A program made the position numbers and the translations under genes. Shown here in pieces: positions 24,495-33,847 of a stretch of DNA of 64,000 nucleotides. The notes beneath the pieces are model-generated. The model was not told the origin of the DNA. It did not search any database and saw nothing but the letters and a program-made list of their open reading frames with translations. Each line of letters opens with the position of its first letter. Positions within the stretch are counted from its first letter, which is position 1. Location: NCBI GenBank assembly GCA_039029395.1, contig JBCCGG010000025.1:24960-88959 (forward strand). Direction: 5' to 3'. This DNA is from JBCCGG01 sp039029395 (GTDB lineage: Bacteria > Pseudomonadota > Alphaproteobacteria > Kiloniellales > JAKSDN01).

Positions 24495-26057
24495 ATGCCG
24501 CAGTCAGGCGTGCCCTTGGCGGCGCCGGTAGATTTGACCGACATTTTGCGTTTGGGTCTCGAGACAAAAGCCGACGAGCCGGCCTTGGTCTCTGCGGAAA
24601 CGCGCTGGACCTGGCGCGCGCTCGACCAAGGCGCCGCGCGCTATGCCGCGAACCTGCTGGCGCTCGGCCTCAAGCCCGGCGACCGGGTCGCCTCGCTCAT
24701 GCCGAACCGCGCGGCGCTGCTGGTGCATTACCTGGCCTGCCTCAAGGCCGGCCTCGTGGCGACGCCCTTGAACTACCGCTACATGGCGCCCGAGATCGAC
24801 CACGCGCTCGAGGTCAGCGGCGCCTCGGTCCTGCTCGCCCACGCCGAGCGTGACAGCGATCTTGCCGTCAGCGCGCTTGCCGGCCAGCTGCCCCTCGGTC
24901 GGATCACCTACGACGGCGAAGCCGGAGGCGGCCCCACCTTCCACGAGCTGCTGGAGCGCGCGCCGGCGCACGAGCGCCTACCCAGCCCTGCGCCGGACGA
25001 CCCGGCTTTCATCTTTTTTACCTCTGGCAGCACCGGCAAGCCGAAGGGCGTGACCCACACTCAGGAGACCTTCGGCTGGATGGTCGCAAGTCTGATCGCG
25101 AGCCTGGAGATCAACGGGCGGGACGTCGTTCTGCCGGGCTCCTCGATCTCACACATCGGCGGCTCGCTCTTCTCCTTGACGGGCTTGGCGGCCGGCGCCC
25201 GGATCGACATCGCCCGCACCTTCGATGGCGACGAGATCTTGCCCCTGTTGCGCGAGACACAGCCGAGCGTGCTGTCCATGCTGCCGGCCGCGCTCTTCAC
25301 CCTGGTGCGCGACCACAACGCCCGGCACGAGGATTTTGCCTCGCTGCGTGTCTGCATCTCCGGCGGCGACAAGGTCTCGGCCGAACTCGAGCGGGAGTTC
25401 GTCGCGCTCGCCGATCTGGAGATCGATGAGGGCTACGGCATGACCGAAATCGGCATCGCCACGGTCAATCCGCCCTCTGGCCTCAACAAGGTCGGCTCCT
25501 GCGGCTTGGCCGGGCCCGGCTACGAGCTGTCGCTCCGCGACGACAGCGGGGCCGAGGTGCCGACTGGCGAGGAAGGCCGCCTTTGGGTCCGCTTCAAAGG
25601 CAACACGATCGGCTACTGGAACCGTCCCGACGCCACCGCCGAGACCATCGTCGAGGGCTGGCTGGACACCGGCGACATCATGAAGTTTGACGCTGACGGC
25701 TACCTTTGGTTCTGCGGCCGCAAGAAGCAGATCATTATTCACGACGGCTCCAACATCTGCCCACAGGAGGTCGAAGAAGCCTTGCTCGACCACGACGCGG
25801 TGGCGAGCGCCGGGGTGGTCGGCTTTCATGACCTGGTACACGGCGAGAACGTGCGCGCCTACATCACCCTGAAGCAGGGCGCCGCGACGCCGGCCGCCCA
25901 AGAGCTGATCCGCTTTGCCCGCGCCCGGGTCGGCTACAAGGCGCCAGAGGAGATTGTCGTGCTCGAGGAGATGCCGCTCAACGCCACGGGCAAGGTCGAC
26001 CGGGTGACCCTCAAGCGTTGGGCCGGCGAAGCGCACGGCGGCGAGGAGGCTGGATAG
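24495..26057 (+). CDS. Acyl-CoA synthetase (AMP-forming), tandem paralogue 1
   Basis: 520 residues. ANL superfamily ligase that activates a carboxylic acid through an acyl-adenylate to a CoA thioester. Visible motifs: A3 loop FFTSGSTGKPKGVTHT, A5 EGYGMTEIG, A7/A8 GWLDTGDIMKFDADGYLWF and A10 NATGKVDRVTLK with the catalytic lysine. ATG 24495 chosen because its N-terminus aligns with the other copies. Putative pocket segment: SSISHIGGSLFSLTG. First of four adjacent paralogues spaced 1-4 bases apart. Chain length or aromatic preference cannot be read reliably. Confidence 0.9.
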   Translation: MPQSGVPLAAPVDLTDILRLGLETKADEPALVSAETRWTWRALDQGAARYAANLLALGLKPGDRVASLMPNRAALLVHYLACLKAGLVATPLNYRYMAPEIDHALEVSGASVLLAHAERDSDLAVSALAGQLPLGRITYDGEAGGGPTFHELLERAPAHERLPSPAPDDPAFIFFTSGSTGKPKGVTHTQETFGWMVASLIASLEINGRDVVLPGSSISHIGGSLFSLTGLAAGARIDIARTFDGDEILPLLRETQPSVLSMLPAALFTLVRDHNARHEDFASLRVCISGGDKVSAELEREFVALADLEIDEGYGMTEIGIATVNPPSGLNKVGSCGLAGPGYELSLRDDSGAEVPTGEEGRLWVRFKGNTIGYWNRPDATAETIVEGWLDTGDIMKFDADGYLWFCGRKKQIIIHDGSNICPQEVEEALLDHDAVASAGVVGFHDLVHGENVRAYITLKQGAATPAAQELIRFARARVGYKAPEEIVVLEEMPLNATGKVDRVTLKRWAGEAHGGEEAG

Positions 26058-26061
26058 ACCC

Positions 26062-27597
26062 ATGCCCCTGGTGGGACCGCCGCTCGAGCGTCCGCTCGAT
26101 CCGCGAGATTTGCTAAGCCTTGGGCTTGGCCGCAAGCCCGACGAGATCGCCCTGGCGAGCCTCGAGGCACGCTGGAGTTGGCGCGAGCTGGAACGGGCCG
26201 TCGATTGCTTGGCCGGCAACCTGCTCGCCCTCGGCCTCGCGCCAGGCGACCGCATCGCCTCGCTCATGCCGAACCGGGCCGAGCTGCTGATCCACTACCT
26301 GGCCTGCTTTCGGGCGGGCCTTGTGGCGACCCCGCTCAACTACCGTTACATGGCAGCCGGGGTCGACCATGCGATTGAGGTGGCCGAGCCGGCGGCCTTG
26401 CTGAGCCACGTGGAGCGCGCGGCGGATTTGGCCGACAGCAAGCTCGCCGGCCGCTTGCCGCTCGGCCAGATCACCTTTGGCGGTTCGGGCCCGGGGCCAC
26501 GTCTGGAGGAGCTGACAAGCCAGGCGCCGGCCGATTGGCGGCCACCGAGCGTGCCTTCCGATGCTCCCGCGGTGATCTTCTTCACCTCGGGCAGCACCGG
26601 ACCGCCCAAGGGCGTGACCCACAGCCATGAGACCTTGGGTTGGACTCTGGCAAGCTTCGGCGCGATCTCGACGCTCACCCCGGCGGACGTGGTCTTGCCC
26701 GCATCGTCCTTGTCCCATGGCGGCAGTTTCAAGCTCTCCTTGGCAGGCCTTGGCGCCGGTGCGCAGGTCGGCGTGGCGCGTTCCCGGGACGCCGACTACT
26801 TGCTGCCGCTATTGCGCAGGATCCGACCGACCAGAATGCTCACCCTGCCGTCGACCCTGTTCTCGCTGGTGCGCGCACCGGGCGCGGAGGGGGCCGACTT
26901 TGCCTCGCTGCGCTTTTTGATTGTCGGCGGCGATAAAGTGGCCGCCGAGTTGCAGAAGGAGTTCGATCAATTGACCGGCCTGGAGCTGCGCGAAGGCTAC
27001 GGCATGACCGAGATTGGCCCCGCCGCCGGCACCCCACCGGACCTCCCCACCAAGCCAGGCTCGCTTGGGCGGCCGGGTCCAAGCTTCACCCTTTCGATCC
27101 GCGACGAGAGCGGCCTGGAAGTGCCGGCCGGCAAGGAGGGCCGGCTGTGGGCCAAGTCGCCCTGCATCATGACCCACTACTGGAATAATGAGGCCGCGAC
27201 CCGCGCCGCCTTCACGGACGGATGGTTCGATACCGGCGACGTAATGCGTGCTGACGAGGATGGTTATCTCTGGTTTCGCGGGCGCAGGAAACAGATCATC
27301 GTGCACGACGGCTCTAATATCTGTCCCCAGGACGTCGAAGGCGCCCTGATCGAACACCCGGCCGTGGCGAACGCCGGTGTCGTCGGTATCCACGATTTGC
27401 TGCACGGCGAGGACGTGCGCGCTTACGTCACGCTAAAGAAAGAAGCCTGCGCCCCGAGCGAAGCCGAGTTGATCGACTTTGCCCGCGCCCGGGTCGGCTA
27501 CAAGGCGCCGGAGGAGATCGTCGTGCTGGAGGAGATGCCCTTCACCGTCACTGGCAAGGTCGATCGCGCCGCGCTAAAGCAATTGGCAGGAGGCTAG
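26062..27597 (+). CDS. Acyl-CoA synthetase (AMP-forming), tandem paralogue 2
   Basis: 511 residues. Same family, with FFTSGSTGPPKGVTHSHE, EGYGMTEIG, GWFDTGDVMRADEDGYLWF and VTGKVDRAALK. It is the most divergent of the four: the segment after A4 reads SSLSHGGSFKLSLAG, the loop after A5 is GPAAGTPPD rather than the NPPSG form of the others, and the A8 block has DVEGALIEH. These differences lie around the acyl pocket, so a different substrate is plausible. Starts 4 bases after paralogue 1 and ends 3 bases before paralogue 3. Confidence 0.9.
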   Translation: MPLVGPPLERPLDPRDLLSLGLGRKPDEIALASLEARWSWRELERAVDCLAGNLLALGLAPGDRIASLMPNRAELLIHYLACFRAGLVATPLNYRYMAAGVDHAIEVAEPAALLSHVERAADLADSKLAGRLPLGQITFGGSGPGPRLEELTSQAPADWRPPSVPSDAPAVIFFTSGSTGPPKGVTHSHETLGWTLASFGAISTLTPADVVLPASSLSHGGSFKLSLAGLGAGAQVGVARSRDADYLLPLLRRIRPTRMLTLPSTLFSLVRAPGAEGADFASLRFLIVGGDKVAAELQKEFDQLTGLELREGYGMTEIGPAAGTPPDLPTKPGSLGRPGPSFTLSIRDESGLEVPAGKEGRLWAKSPCIMTHYWNNEAATRAAFTDGWFDTGDVMRADEDGYLWFRGRRKQIIVHDGSNICPQDVEGALIEHPAVANAGVVGIHDLLHGEDVRAYVTLKKEACAPSEAELIDFARARVGYKAPEEIVVLEEMPFTVTGKVDRAALKQLAGG

Positions 27598-27600
27598 GGT

Positions 27601-29172
27601 ATGCCAATTTTGGGACCGCCCCTGGACACACCTGTCGACGTGCCCGAGCTGCTACGACGAGGCGTCGAGGCGAGCCCCGACGCAACGGCCCTGGTCTCCG
27701 CAGAGCGCGGCTGGACTTGGCGCGAACTGGACCAAGCGACCGCACGCTTGGGAGCGAACTTGCTGGCCCTTGGTCTCAAGCCCGGCGACCGTATTGCCTC
27801 GCTGATGCCGAACCGCACCTGGCTGCTGCTGCACTACATCGCCTGCTTCAAGGTCGGCCTGGTCGCGACCCCGCTGAACTACCGCTATATGGCGCCGGAA
27901 ATCGACCACGCACTGGAGGTCAGTGGCGCGTCGATCCTGCTCGCCCACGAGGAGCGCGGCGAAGATCTCACCAAGAGCCGCCTGGCCGGTCAGCTGCCGC
28001 TCGGCCGGATCGTTTTTGGCGACAAGACCGACGGGCAGCCGCGTTTTCAGGACCTGGTACGTCAAGAGCCGCCTCCGGGCGACGTGCCGCGGCCGATGCC
28101 CGGCGATTCGGCGACAATCTTCTTTACCTCCGGCAGTACCGGCACCCCAAAGGGCGTGACTCACTCGATCGAGACCCTGGGTTGGATGTTGGCCGCGACC
28201 GCCGGCGCCTTTGAGTTGAGCAACCGGGATATCGTCTTGCCGGCCTCCTCGATTTCTCATCTGGGTGGATTCATGTTTGCGCTCTCCGCTCTCGCAACTG
28301 GCGCAAAGGTGCTGGTCGCGCGCACAATCGACGGCGACGAGATCTTGCCGCTTATGCGCCGGGAGCGCCCAAGCGTGCTCTGCATGCTGCCGTCGGCGTT
28401 GTTTCGCCTGGTGCGCGATCACGATGCGCGCCACGAAGACTTCGCCTCGCTCAGGCTGTGTCGGGGCGGTGCCGACAAGGTCTCGGCGGAGTTGGAGCGG
28501 GAGTTCACCGCGCTGACCGGCCTGATGATCGATGAGGGTTACGGCATGACCGAGGTGGGTCTGGCGGCCCTCAACCCGCCATCGGGGTTGATCAAGATGG
28601 GCTCAATCGGCCGCCCCGTGCCCGGCTTCGCACTCTCGATCCGCGACGATGAGGATGGCACGGAGCTGCCGACTGGACAGGAGGGCCGTCTTTGGATGAA
28701 GGCGCCCTCGCGCATGGTCGGCTATTGGGCACGGCCCGATGCGACCGCCGCGGCGGTAAAGGACGGCTGGCTCGATAGCGGCGACATGGTCAAGGCCGAC
28801 GAAGACGGTTACCTCTGGTTCCGCGGCCGCAAGAAGCAGATTATCGTTCACGACGGCTCGAACATTTGCCCGCAAGAGGTCGAAGAAGCCCTGCTCGATC
28901 ACCCGGCGGTGCAGGATGCGGGCGTGGTCGGCGTGCACGACCTGGTGCACGGCGAGAACGTGAAGGCTTACATCACCCTGCGCTCGGGCGCCACGGCGCC
29001 GCCTGTTCTGGAGCTGATCCGCTTTGCCCGAGATAGGATTGGCTACAAGGCACCCGAGGAAGTCCAGGTGCTCGACGAGATGCCGCTCAATGCGACCGGC
29101 AAGGTCGACCGGGTGACCTTGAAGAAAATGGCCGCCGAGCAGCATGCGGCCCACCACGAGGAGAACACGTGA
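27601..29172 (+). CDS. Acyl-CoA synthetase (AMP-forming), tandem paralogue 3
   Basis: 523 residues. Motifs: FFTSGSTGTPKGVTHS, DEGYGMTEVG, GWLDSGDMVKADEDGYLWF (Ser in place of the usual Thr before the conserved Gly-Asp), HDGSNICPQEVEEALLDH and NATGKVDRVTLKKMA. The pocket segment is SSISHLGGFMFALSA. The A4 region is LRLCRGGADK where copies 1 and 4 have SGGDK. The C-terminus is rich in histidine and acidic residues, as in copy 4, suggesting these two are sister copies. Soluble and cytoplasmic; the acid substrate is not identifiable. Confidence 0.9.
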   Translation: MPILGPPLDTPVDVPELLRRGVEASPDATALVSAERGWTWRELDQATARLGANLLALGLKPGDRIASLMPNRTWLLLHYIACFKVGLVATPLNYRYMAPEIDHALEVSGASILLAHEERGEDLTKSRLAGQLPLGRIVFGDKTDGQPRFQDLVRQEPPPGDVPRPMPGDSATIFFTSGSTGTPKGVTHSIETLGWMLAATAGAFELSNRDIVLPASSISHLGGFMFALSALATGAKVLVARTIDGDEILPLMRRERPSVLCMLPSALFRLVRDHDARHEDFASLRLCRGGADKVSAELEREFTALTGLMIDEGYGMTEVGLAALNPPSGLIKMGSIGRPVPGFALSIRDDEDGTELPTGQEGRLWMKAPSRMVGYWARPDATAAAVKDGWLDSGDMVKADEDGYLWFRGRKKQIIVHDGSNICPQEVEEALLDHPAVQDAGVVGVHDLVHGENVKAYITLRSGATAPPVLELIRFARDRIGYKAPEEVQVLDEMPLNATGKVDRVTLKKMAAEQHAAHHEENT

Positions 29173-29173
29173 C

Positions 29174-30742
29174 ATGCCGCTGGCCGGACCGCCGCTGACC
29201 GAGAAGATCGATATCGACAAGCTGCTCGCGCCTGCGTTGGCGAGCACGCCCGACGAACCCGCCTTGATCTCCGCGGCGACCCGCTGGACCTGGCGCGAGC
29301 TTGAGCGGGATTCCGATCGTTTGGCGCGACACCTGATGGCGCGCGGCCTCAAGCCCGGCGATCGGGTCGCTTCGCTTATGCCGAACCGCAACGTGCTGCT
29401 GGTGCACTATCTCGCCTGTCTCAAAGCCAGGCTCGTGATCACTCCGCTCAACTACCGCTATATGGCGCCGGAGATCGACCACGCGCTCGAGGTCAGCGAG
29501 GCATCGATCCTGCTGGCCCACGCCGAACGAGACAACGACCTGGCCGCCAGCAAGCTGGCCGGCAAGCTGCCGCTCGGTGTCATCGCCTACGGCGCAGAGG
29601 ACGACCGGCGCCCAAGCCTGGAGGGGATGCTGAAAGAGGCGCCGCCGGAGATCGAGTTGCCGGCGCCCGAATCCGCCGATCCCGCGATCATCTTCTTTAC
29701 CTCGGGCTCGACCGGCAAGCCGAAGGGCGTGACCCATACGCGCAAGACCTACGGCTGGCTATTGGCGAGCAGCATCAAAAGCCACGAGGTAACGGCGGAC
29801 GACATCATCCTGCCTGCCTCCTCGATCTCCCACGCGGGTGGCATGTTCTATTCCTTCATGGCCATGGCGGTCGGCGCGCGGATCGTCATGCCGCGCAGCT
29901 TCGAAGGCGACGAGATGCTGCCCCTGCTGCACGAGCACCGGCCGACCCTCCTGTGGATGCTGCCGGCGGCGCTCATCACCCTGGTGCGCGAACACGACGC
30001 AAGGCAGGAGGATTTTGCCTCGGTTCGTCTCTGCACCTCGGGTGGCGACAAGGTCGCGGCGGAGCTTGAAAAGGAGTTCACCGAGTTGGCCGGCTTTCCA
30101 ATTGACGAGATCTGGGGCATGAGCGAGATCGGCATCTCGACCATCAATCCGCCATCCGGCGTCAACAAGCTCGGCTCGGTCGGCACGCTCGGCCACGGCT
30201 ACCATGGCGAGATACGGGACGACGACGGAAAAGAGGTCGCGACCGGACAACCCGGCCGGCTGTGGATCAAGTCGCCCTCCAACATGGTCGGCTATTGGAG
30301 CCGGCCCGACGCAACCGCGGAGACCGTCGTCGACGGCTGGCTCGATACCGGCGACGTGATGCGGGTCGACGAGGACGGCTATTACTGGTTTTGCGGGCGC
30401 AAGAAGCAGATCATCGTGCACGACGGCTCGAACATCTGCCCCCAGGAGGTCGAGGAGGCCCTGCTAGAGCACGGGGCGGTCGAGAGCGCCGGGGTGGTCG
30501 GGGTGCACGATCTGGTGCATGGCGAGAACGTGCGCGCCTACATCACCCTGAAGGCCGGCGCCGCACGGCCCCAGACCCAGGAGCTGATCCGCTTTGCCCG
30601 AGCGCGGGTCGGGTACAAGGCACCCGAGGAGATCCAAGTGCTCGATGAGATGCCGCTCAATGCCACCGGCAAGGTCGATCGCGTTACTTTGAAGAAGATG
30701 GCTGCTGCCGACCACGCGCTGCACCACGAGGAAAAAGGTTAG
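29174..30742 (+). CDS. Acyl-CoA synthetase (AMP-forming), tandem paralogue 4
   Basis: 522 residues from ATG 29174, one base after the previous stop; the frame is open 10 codons further inside the upstream gene. Motifs: FFTSGSTGKPKGVTHT, GWLDTGDVMRVDEDGYYWF, HDGSNICPQEVEEALLEH and NATGKVDRVTLKKMA. The A5 block is DEIWGMSEIG instead of DEGYGMTE, and the pocket segment is SSISHAGGMFYSFMA with bulkier residues. Ends 2 bases before the racemase-like gene, so the ligases and the following catabolic genes probably share a transcript. Confidence 0.9.
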   Translation: MPLAGPPLTEKIDIDKLLAPALASTPDEPALISAATRWTWRELERDSDRLARHLMARGLKPGDRVASLMPNRNVLLVHYLACLKARLVITPLNYRYMAPEIDHALEVSEASILLAHAERDNDLAASKLAGKLPLGVIAYGAEDDRRPSLEGMLKEAPPEIELPAPESADPAIIFFTSGSTGKPKGVTHTRKTYGWLLASSIKSHEVTADDIILPASSISHAGGMFYSFMAMAVGARIVMPRSFEGDEMLPLLHEHRPTLLWMLPAALITLVREHDARQEDFASVRLCTSGGDKVAAELEKEFTELAGFPIDEIWGMSEIGISTINPPSGVNKLGSVGTLGHGYHGEIRDDDGKEVATGQPGRLWIKSPSNMVGYWSRPDATAETVVDGWLDTGDVMRVDEDGYYWFCGRKKQIIVHDGSNICPQEVEEALLEHGAVESAGVVGVHDLVHGENVRAYITLKAGAARPQTQELIRFARARVGYKAPEEIQVLDEMPLNATGKVDRVTLKKMAAADHALHHEEKG

Positions 30743-30744
30743 TC

Positions 30745-31845
30745 ATGACGATCGAAGGCCTTACTTTCGACCGGTTGGAGATCCGCGCCGTCGCCGTGCC
30801 CTTGGGCCGTCCGGTGGTCTCCAAGGTCGGGCGCTTCGATCAGTGGCCCCTGGTCCTGATCGATCTCCATACGAAAGAAGGCGTGGTCGGCCAAGCCAGC
30901 CTTGCGCCCTATTTGAAATCCTCGGTCCGGGCGATCGCCGCCACGCTCGAGCAATTGGCCGAGCTGCGCCGGGGCGAGACCTTGGCCCCGGTCGAGGACT
31001 TCCATCGCAACACCGGCGCGCTCCATCTGGTCGGCCGTGCCGGAATCACCCTGATCGCCGCCTCGGGTCTGGACATGGCGGCCTGGGACGCGCTCGCCAA
31101 AGCGGCCGGTCTGCCTCTGGCGCGGCTGCTTGGCGGAACGCTCGCGCCGGTGCCGGCCTACAATAGCAACGGCCTCTGGCTGACGCCGCTCGAGAGCCTG
31201 GCAGAGGAGGCCAGTGCTTTGGTCGAAGAGGGTGGTTTCAGCGCGCTTAAGCTGCGTCTGGGCCGGCCACGCCTGGCCGACGACCTGGCGGCGATCTCCG
31301 CGGTGCGCGGCGCGGTCGGCGAGGACGTCAAGCTGATGGTCGACTTCAACCAGGGCCTCTCCTTCGGCGACGCGCTGCACCGCTGCCAGGCGCTCGACGA
31401 TGAGGGACTCTACTGGTTCGAGGAGCCGATCCGATACGACAACCTGGCGGGCGCTGCCGAGCTGGCCCGTCGTCTCAAGACACCACTGCAGCTGGGCGAA
31501 AACTTCTACGGGCCGCGCGACCTGGCAACCGCGCTCCAAGCCGACGCCTGCCGCTACGTCATGCCCGATCTCATGCGCATCGGCGGGGTAACCGGTTGGC
31601 AGCGCGCCGCCGCGCTCGCCGGCGCTGCCGGCATCGAGATGTCGAGCCATCTCTACCCGGAGGTCTCGGCCCACCTCTTGCGGGTGACCGAGACTGCCCA
31701 CTGGCTGGAGTGGCAAGACTGGGCCAACCCGGTCCTGGCCGAGCCTTTCCGTCTGGAAAACGGCCACCTGGTCATTCCCGAAACGCCCGGCTGCGGCTTT
31801 GCCTGGGACGAAGCGGCGGTCGGCCGCTATCGTCTGGACGACTGA
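30745..31845 (+). CDS. Mandelate racemase/muconate lactonizing enzyme family protein with K-x-R active site
   Basis: 366 residues. Enolase superfamily, closely resembling mandelate racemase through the C-terminal half (PDLMRIGGVTGW; MSSHLYPEVSAHLL). With a constant offset of 5 from Pseudomonas mandelate racemase, the metal ligands Asp200, Glu226 and Glu252, the Asp275-His302 dyad and Glu322 are conserved, and so is Lys169. The residue matching the S-face base Lys166 is Arg171 (ALKLRLG). The protein may therefore not be a true racemase; dehydration, epimerisation or one-sided proton abstraction from a 2-hydroxy or alpha-aryl acid are options. Packed between ligase 4 and the PcaC-like gene. Confidence 0.85.
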   Translation: MTIEGLTFDRLEIRAVAVPLGRPVVSKVGRFDQWPLVLIDLHTKEGVVGQASLAPYLKSSVRAIAATLEQLAELRRGETLAPVEDFHRNTGALHLVGRAGITLIAASGLDMAAWDALAKAAGLPLARLLGGTLAPVPAYNSNGLWLTPLESLAEEASALVEEGGFSALKLRLGRPRLADDLAAISAVRGAVGEDVKLMVDFNQGLSFGDALHRCQALDDEGLYWFEEPIRYDNLAGAAELARRLKTPLQLGENFYGPRDLATALQADACRYVMPDLMRIGGVTGWQRAAALAGAAGIEMSSHLYPEVSAHLLRVTETAHWLEWQDWANPVLAEPFRLENGHLVIPETPGCGFAWDEAAVGRYRLDD

Positions 31846-31877
31846 CACACCACACTTTTGGCAGGAGAGCGAACACC

Positions 31878-32258
31878 ATGGATCAAGATCGTTTCGACAA
31901 GGGCTTGGCGGCACGCAAAGCCGTGCTGGGCGCGGACTACGTGGAGAAGAACTTGGCCGCGGCCGACGACTTCAACCGGCCCTTCCAAGAACTATTGACC
32001 GAGTACTGCTGGGGCGCTTGCTGGGGCGAGGACACTTTGAGCCGCAAACAGCGCAGCCTCTTGAATCTGGGCATGATCGCCGCTCTCAACCGCATGCACG
32101 AGTTCGAGATCCACTTCCGCGGCGCGATTACCAACGGCATCAGCCGCGACGAGCTGCGCTCGATCCTGATCCAGATCTCGGTCTACTGCGGCGTGCCGGT
32201 CGGCGTCGAGTGCTTCCGCATCGCCCGCAAGGTCTTTGCGGAGATCGACGGCGCTTGA
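31878..32258 (+). CDS. Carboxymuconolactone decarboxylase family protein (PcaC-like)
   Basis: 126 residues, the length of 4-carboxymuconolactone decarboxylase. The sequence matches PcaC along its core (SRKQRSLLNLGMIAALNRMH; GISRDELRSILIQISVYCGV). PcaC decarboxylates gamma-carboxymuconolactone to beta-ketoadipate enol-lactone; it does not have the CxxC redox pair of AhpD-type relatives. GCAGGAGAG provides a clear ribosome site. No other protocatechuate-branch genes lie here, so it may decarboxylate a different ring-derived lactone or keto acid made by the neighbouring enzymes. A 101-base AT-richer gap follows. Confidence 0.85.
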   Translation: MDQDRFDKGLAARKAVLGADYVEKNLAAADDFNRPFQELLTEYCWGACWGEDTLSRKQRSLLNLGMIAALNRMHEFEIHFRGAITNGISRDELRSILIQISVYCGVPVGVECFRIARKVFAEIDGA

Positions 32259-32359
32259 CCTGAATCAAGATTTTCGATCCAGCCACCAAGCAATTGATAT
32301 TTTACCGAGGCTCTCGGCGCCTCTAGTGTGCCGGACTTGAGGGAGGTCAGGAGCAGGAG

Positions 32360-33847
32360 ATGATCAGAACGGGCGCGCAGTATCGCGAGTCGATCAGGGA
32401 CGGCCGCGAGATCTACATCAATGGCGAACGGGTCGACGACGTCACGACTCATCCGGCCTTCAAGCCGATCGTGGATGCGCGCGCGCGAATCTACGACATG
32501 GCCCACGAGGACAAGTACCGGGAGATCATGTCCTACAGTCAGAACGGCGGTAACGAGCGCTTCTGCACCGGCTTCAAGCCACCCAAGGTCCAGCAGGACT
32601 GGCACGACAAGCGGCGCGCGGTAAACGCGGTAATGTGGGATTTGGGCGGCGTAGTTATCCGGGTCGCCGACGAGACGGTCGGCGAGATGTGGTCGCTTTA
32701 CGACGGCCAGGACGTGCTCAACGCGGTCGACCCCCAGTTTTCGGAGAACATCAAGCACCACGTCGCGGAGGTGACCCGCAACGACACCTTCCACGTGTCG
32801 GCCAACACCGATCCCAAGGGCGACCGCTCCAAGCCGCCCCAGGAGCAGGATCCCGACATGCTGCTCCACGTGATCAAGGAGACCGACCGGGGCCTCGTGG
32901 TGCGCGGCGCCAAGTACGAGACCGCCTCGGCTTACTCCAACCAGGCCTTCGTCAAGCCGACGATCGGCGGCTGGACCCAGAACGAGAAGCTCTCGGACTA
33001 CGCGGTCGGCTTCATCTGTCCTATGAACGCGCCCGGCATCAAGCACATCTGCCGCACCGGCTTCGCGGGGCGGGTGCCGGCACAGGACTATCCGCTCTCC
33101 AGCCGCTTCGACGAGGTCGATTCCCTGATTATCTTCGACAATGTCGAGGTGCCCTGGGAGAACGTGCTGTTCTATCGCCACACCGAGGCGGCCGCCTTCA
33201 TCCGCTTGACCCTGCACCGCTATTCGGCCTTCCCCTTCGTTCAGCGGATTCTCTTCGTCGCCGACATGATGATCGGCGCTGCGCTGTTCAATGCCCGTCA
33301 GACCGGTCTCGACAAGAACCCGGCGGTGCGCGAGAAGCTGGCCCAGCTGGCGGTCTACCGGGAGGGCATCAACGCCCACCTGACGGCGGCCATCGCCAAT
33401 GCGGAAGAGAGTCCGGGCGGGCTCTTGATGCCCAACCGCTCCCTGCTCTACACCGGCCGGGTTCATGCCTGCGCCAACCTGCCGGCCATGATGCACATCG
33501 CGCGCGAGCTCTGCGGCGGCCAGATCTGCGTCACACCTGACATCGGCGCCTTCCAGGACGAGGACGGCGCCGGGCCCTGGCTCGAGAAGTTCTACACCGT
33601 CAACGACGACTGGGTGGCCCAGGACCGCCGGCGCTTGCTCGCCTTCGCCCGGGATCTCCTGAACTCCGATTACGCCGGCCACCGGCTCACCTTCCAGCTT
33701 TTCGCCCAATCGCCGCCCTTCGCCCATTTGAACGCGGTCTATAACAACTTCGACTTCTCAGGCCCGCTTGAGTTCGTTCAGAAATCGGCTGGGCTGTCGG
33801 AGCGGGTCATGGGTGAGAACTATCAACCCAAATGGAACAAGCCATGA
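32360..33847 (+). CDS. 4-hydroxyphenylacetate 3-hydroxylase family protein (HpaB-type FADH2 monooxygenase)
   Basis: 495 residues. Acyl-CoA-dehydrogenase-like fold of HpaB: MIRTGAQYRESIRDGREIYI at the start, a middle flavin/substrate region (YSNQAFVKPTIGGWTQNEKL) and a helical C-terminus (GRVHACANLPAMMHIARELC). Such enzymes use reduced FAD from a separate reductase to hydroxylate phenols or nitrogen heterocycles; relatives include pyrrole-2-carboxylate monooxygenase. No flavin reductase gene is near. CAGGAG precedes the ATG very closely. The stop overlaps the RidA start (ATGA), so a reactive imine or enamine product handed to RidA is a reasonable inference. Confidence 0.85.
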   Translation: MIRTGAQYRESIRDGREIYINGERVDDVTTHPAFKPIVDARARIYDMAHEDKYREIMSYSQNGGNERFCTGFKPPKVQQDWHDKRRAVNAVMWDLGGVVIRVADETVGEMWSLYDGQDVLNAVDPQFSENIKHHVAEVTRNDTFHVSANTDPKGDRSKPPQEQDPDMLLHVIKETDRGLVVRGAKYETASAYSNQAFVKPTIGGWTQNEKLSDYAVGFICPMNAPGIKHICRTGFAGRVPAQDYPLSSRFDEVDSLIIFDNVEVPWENVLFYRHTEAAAFIRLTLHRYSAFPFVQRILFVADMMIGAALFNARQTGLDKNPAVREKLAQLAVYREGINAHLTAAIANAEESPGGLLMPNRSLLYTGRVHACANLPAMMHIARELCGGQICVTPDIGAFQDEDGAGPWLEKFYTVNDDWVAQDRRRLLAFARDLLNSDYAGHRLTFQLFAQSPPFAHLNAVYNNFDFSGPLEFVQKSAGLSERVMGENYQPKWNKP

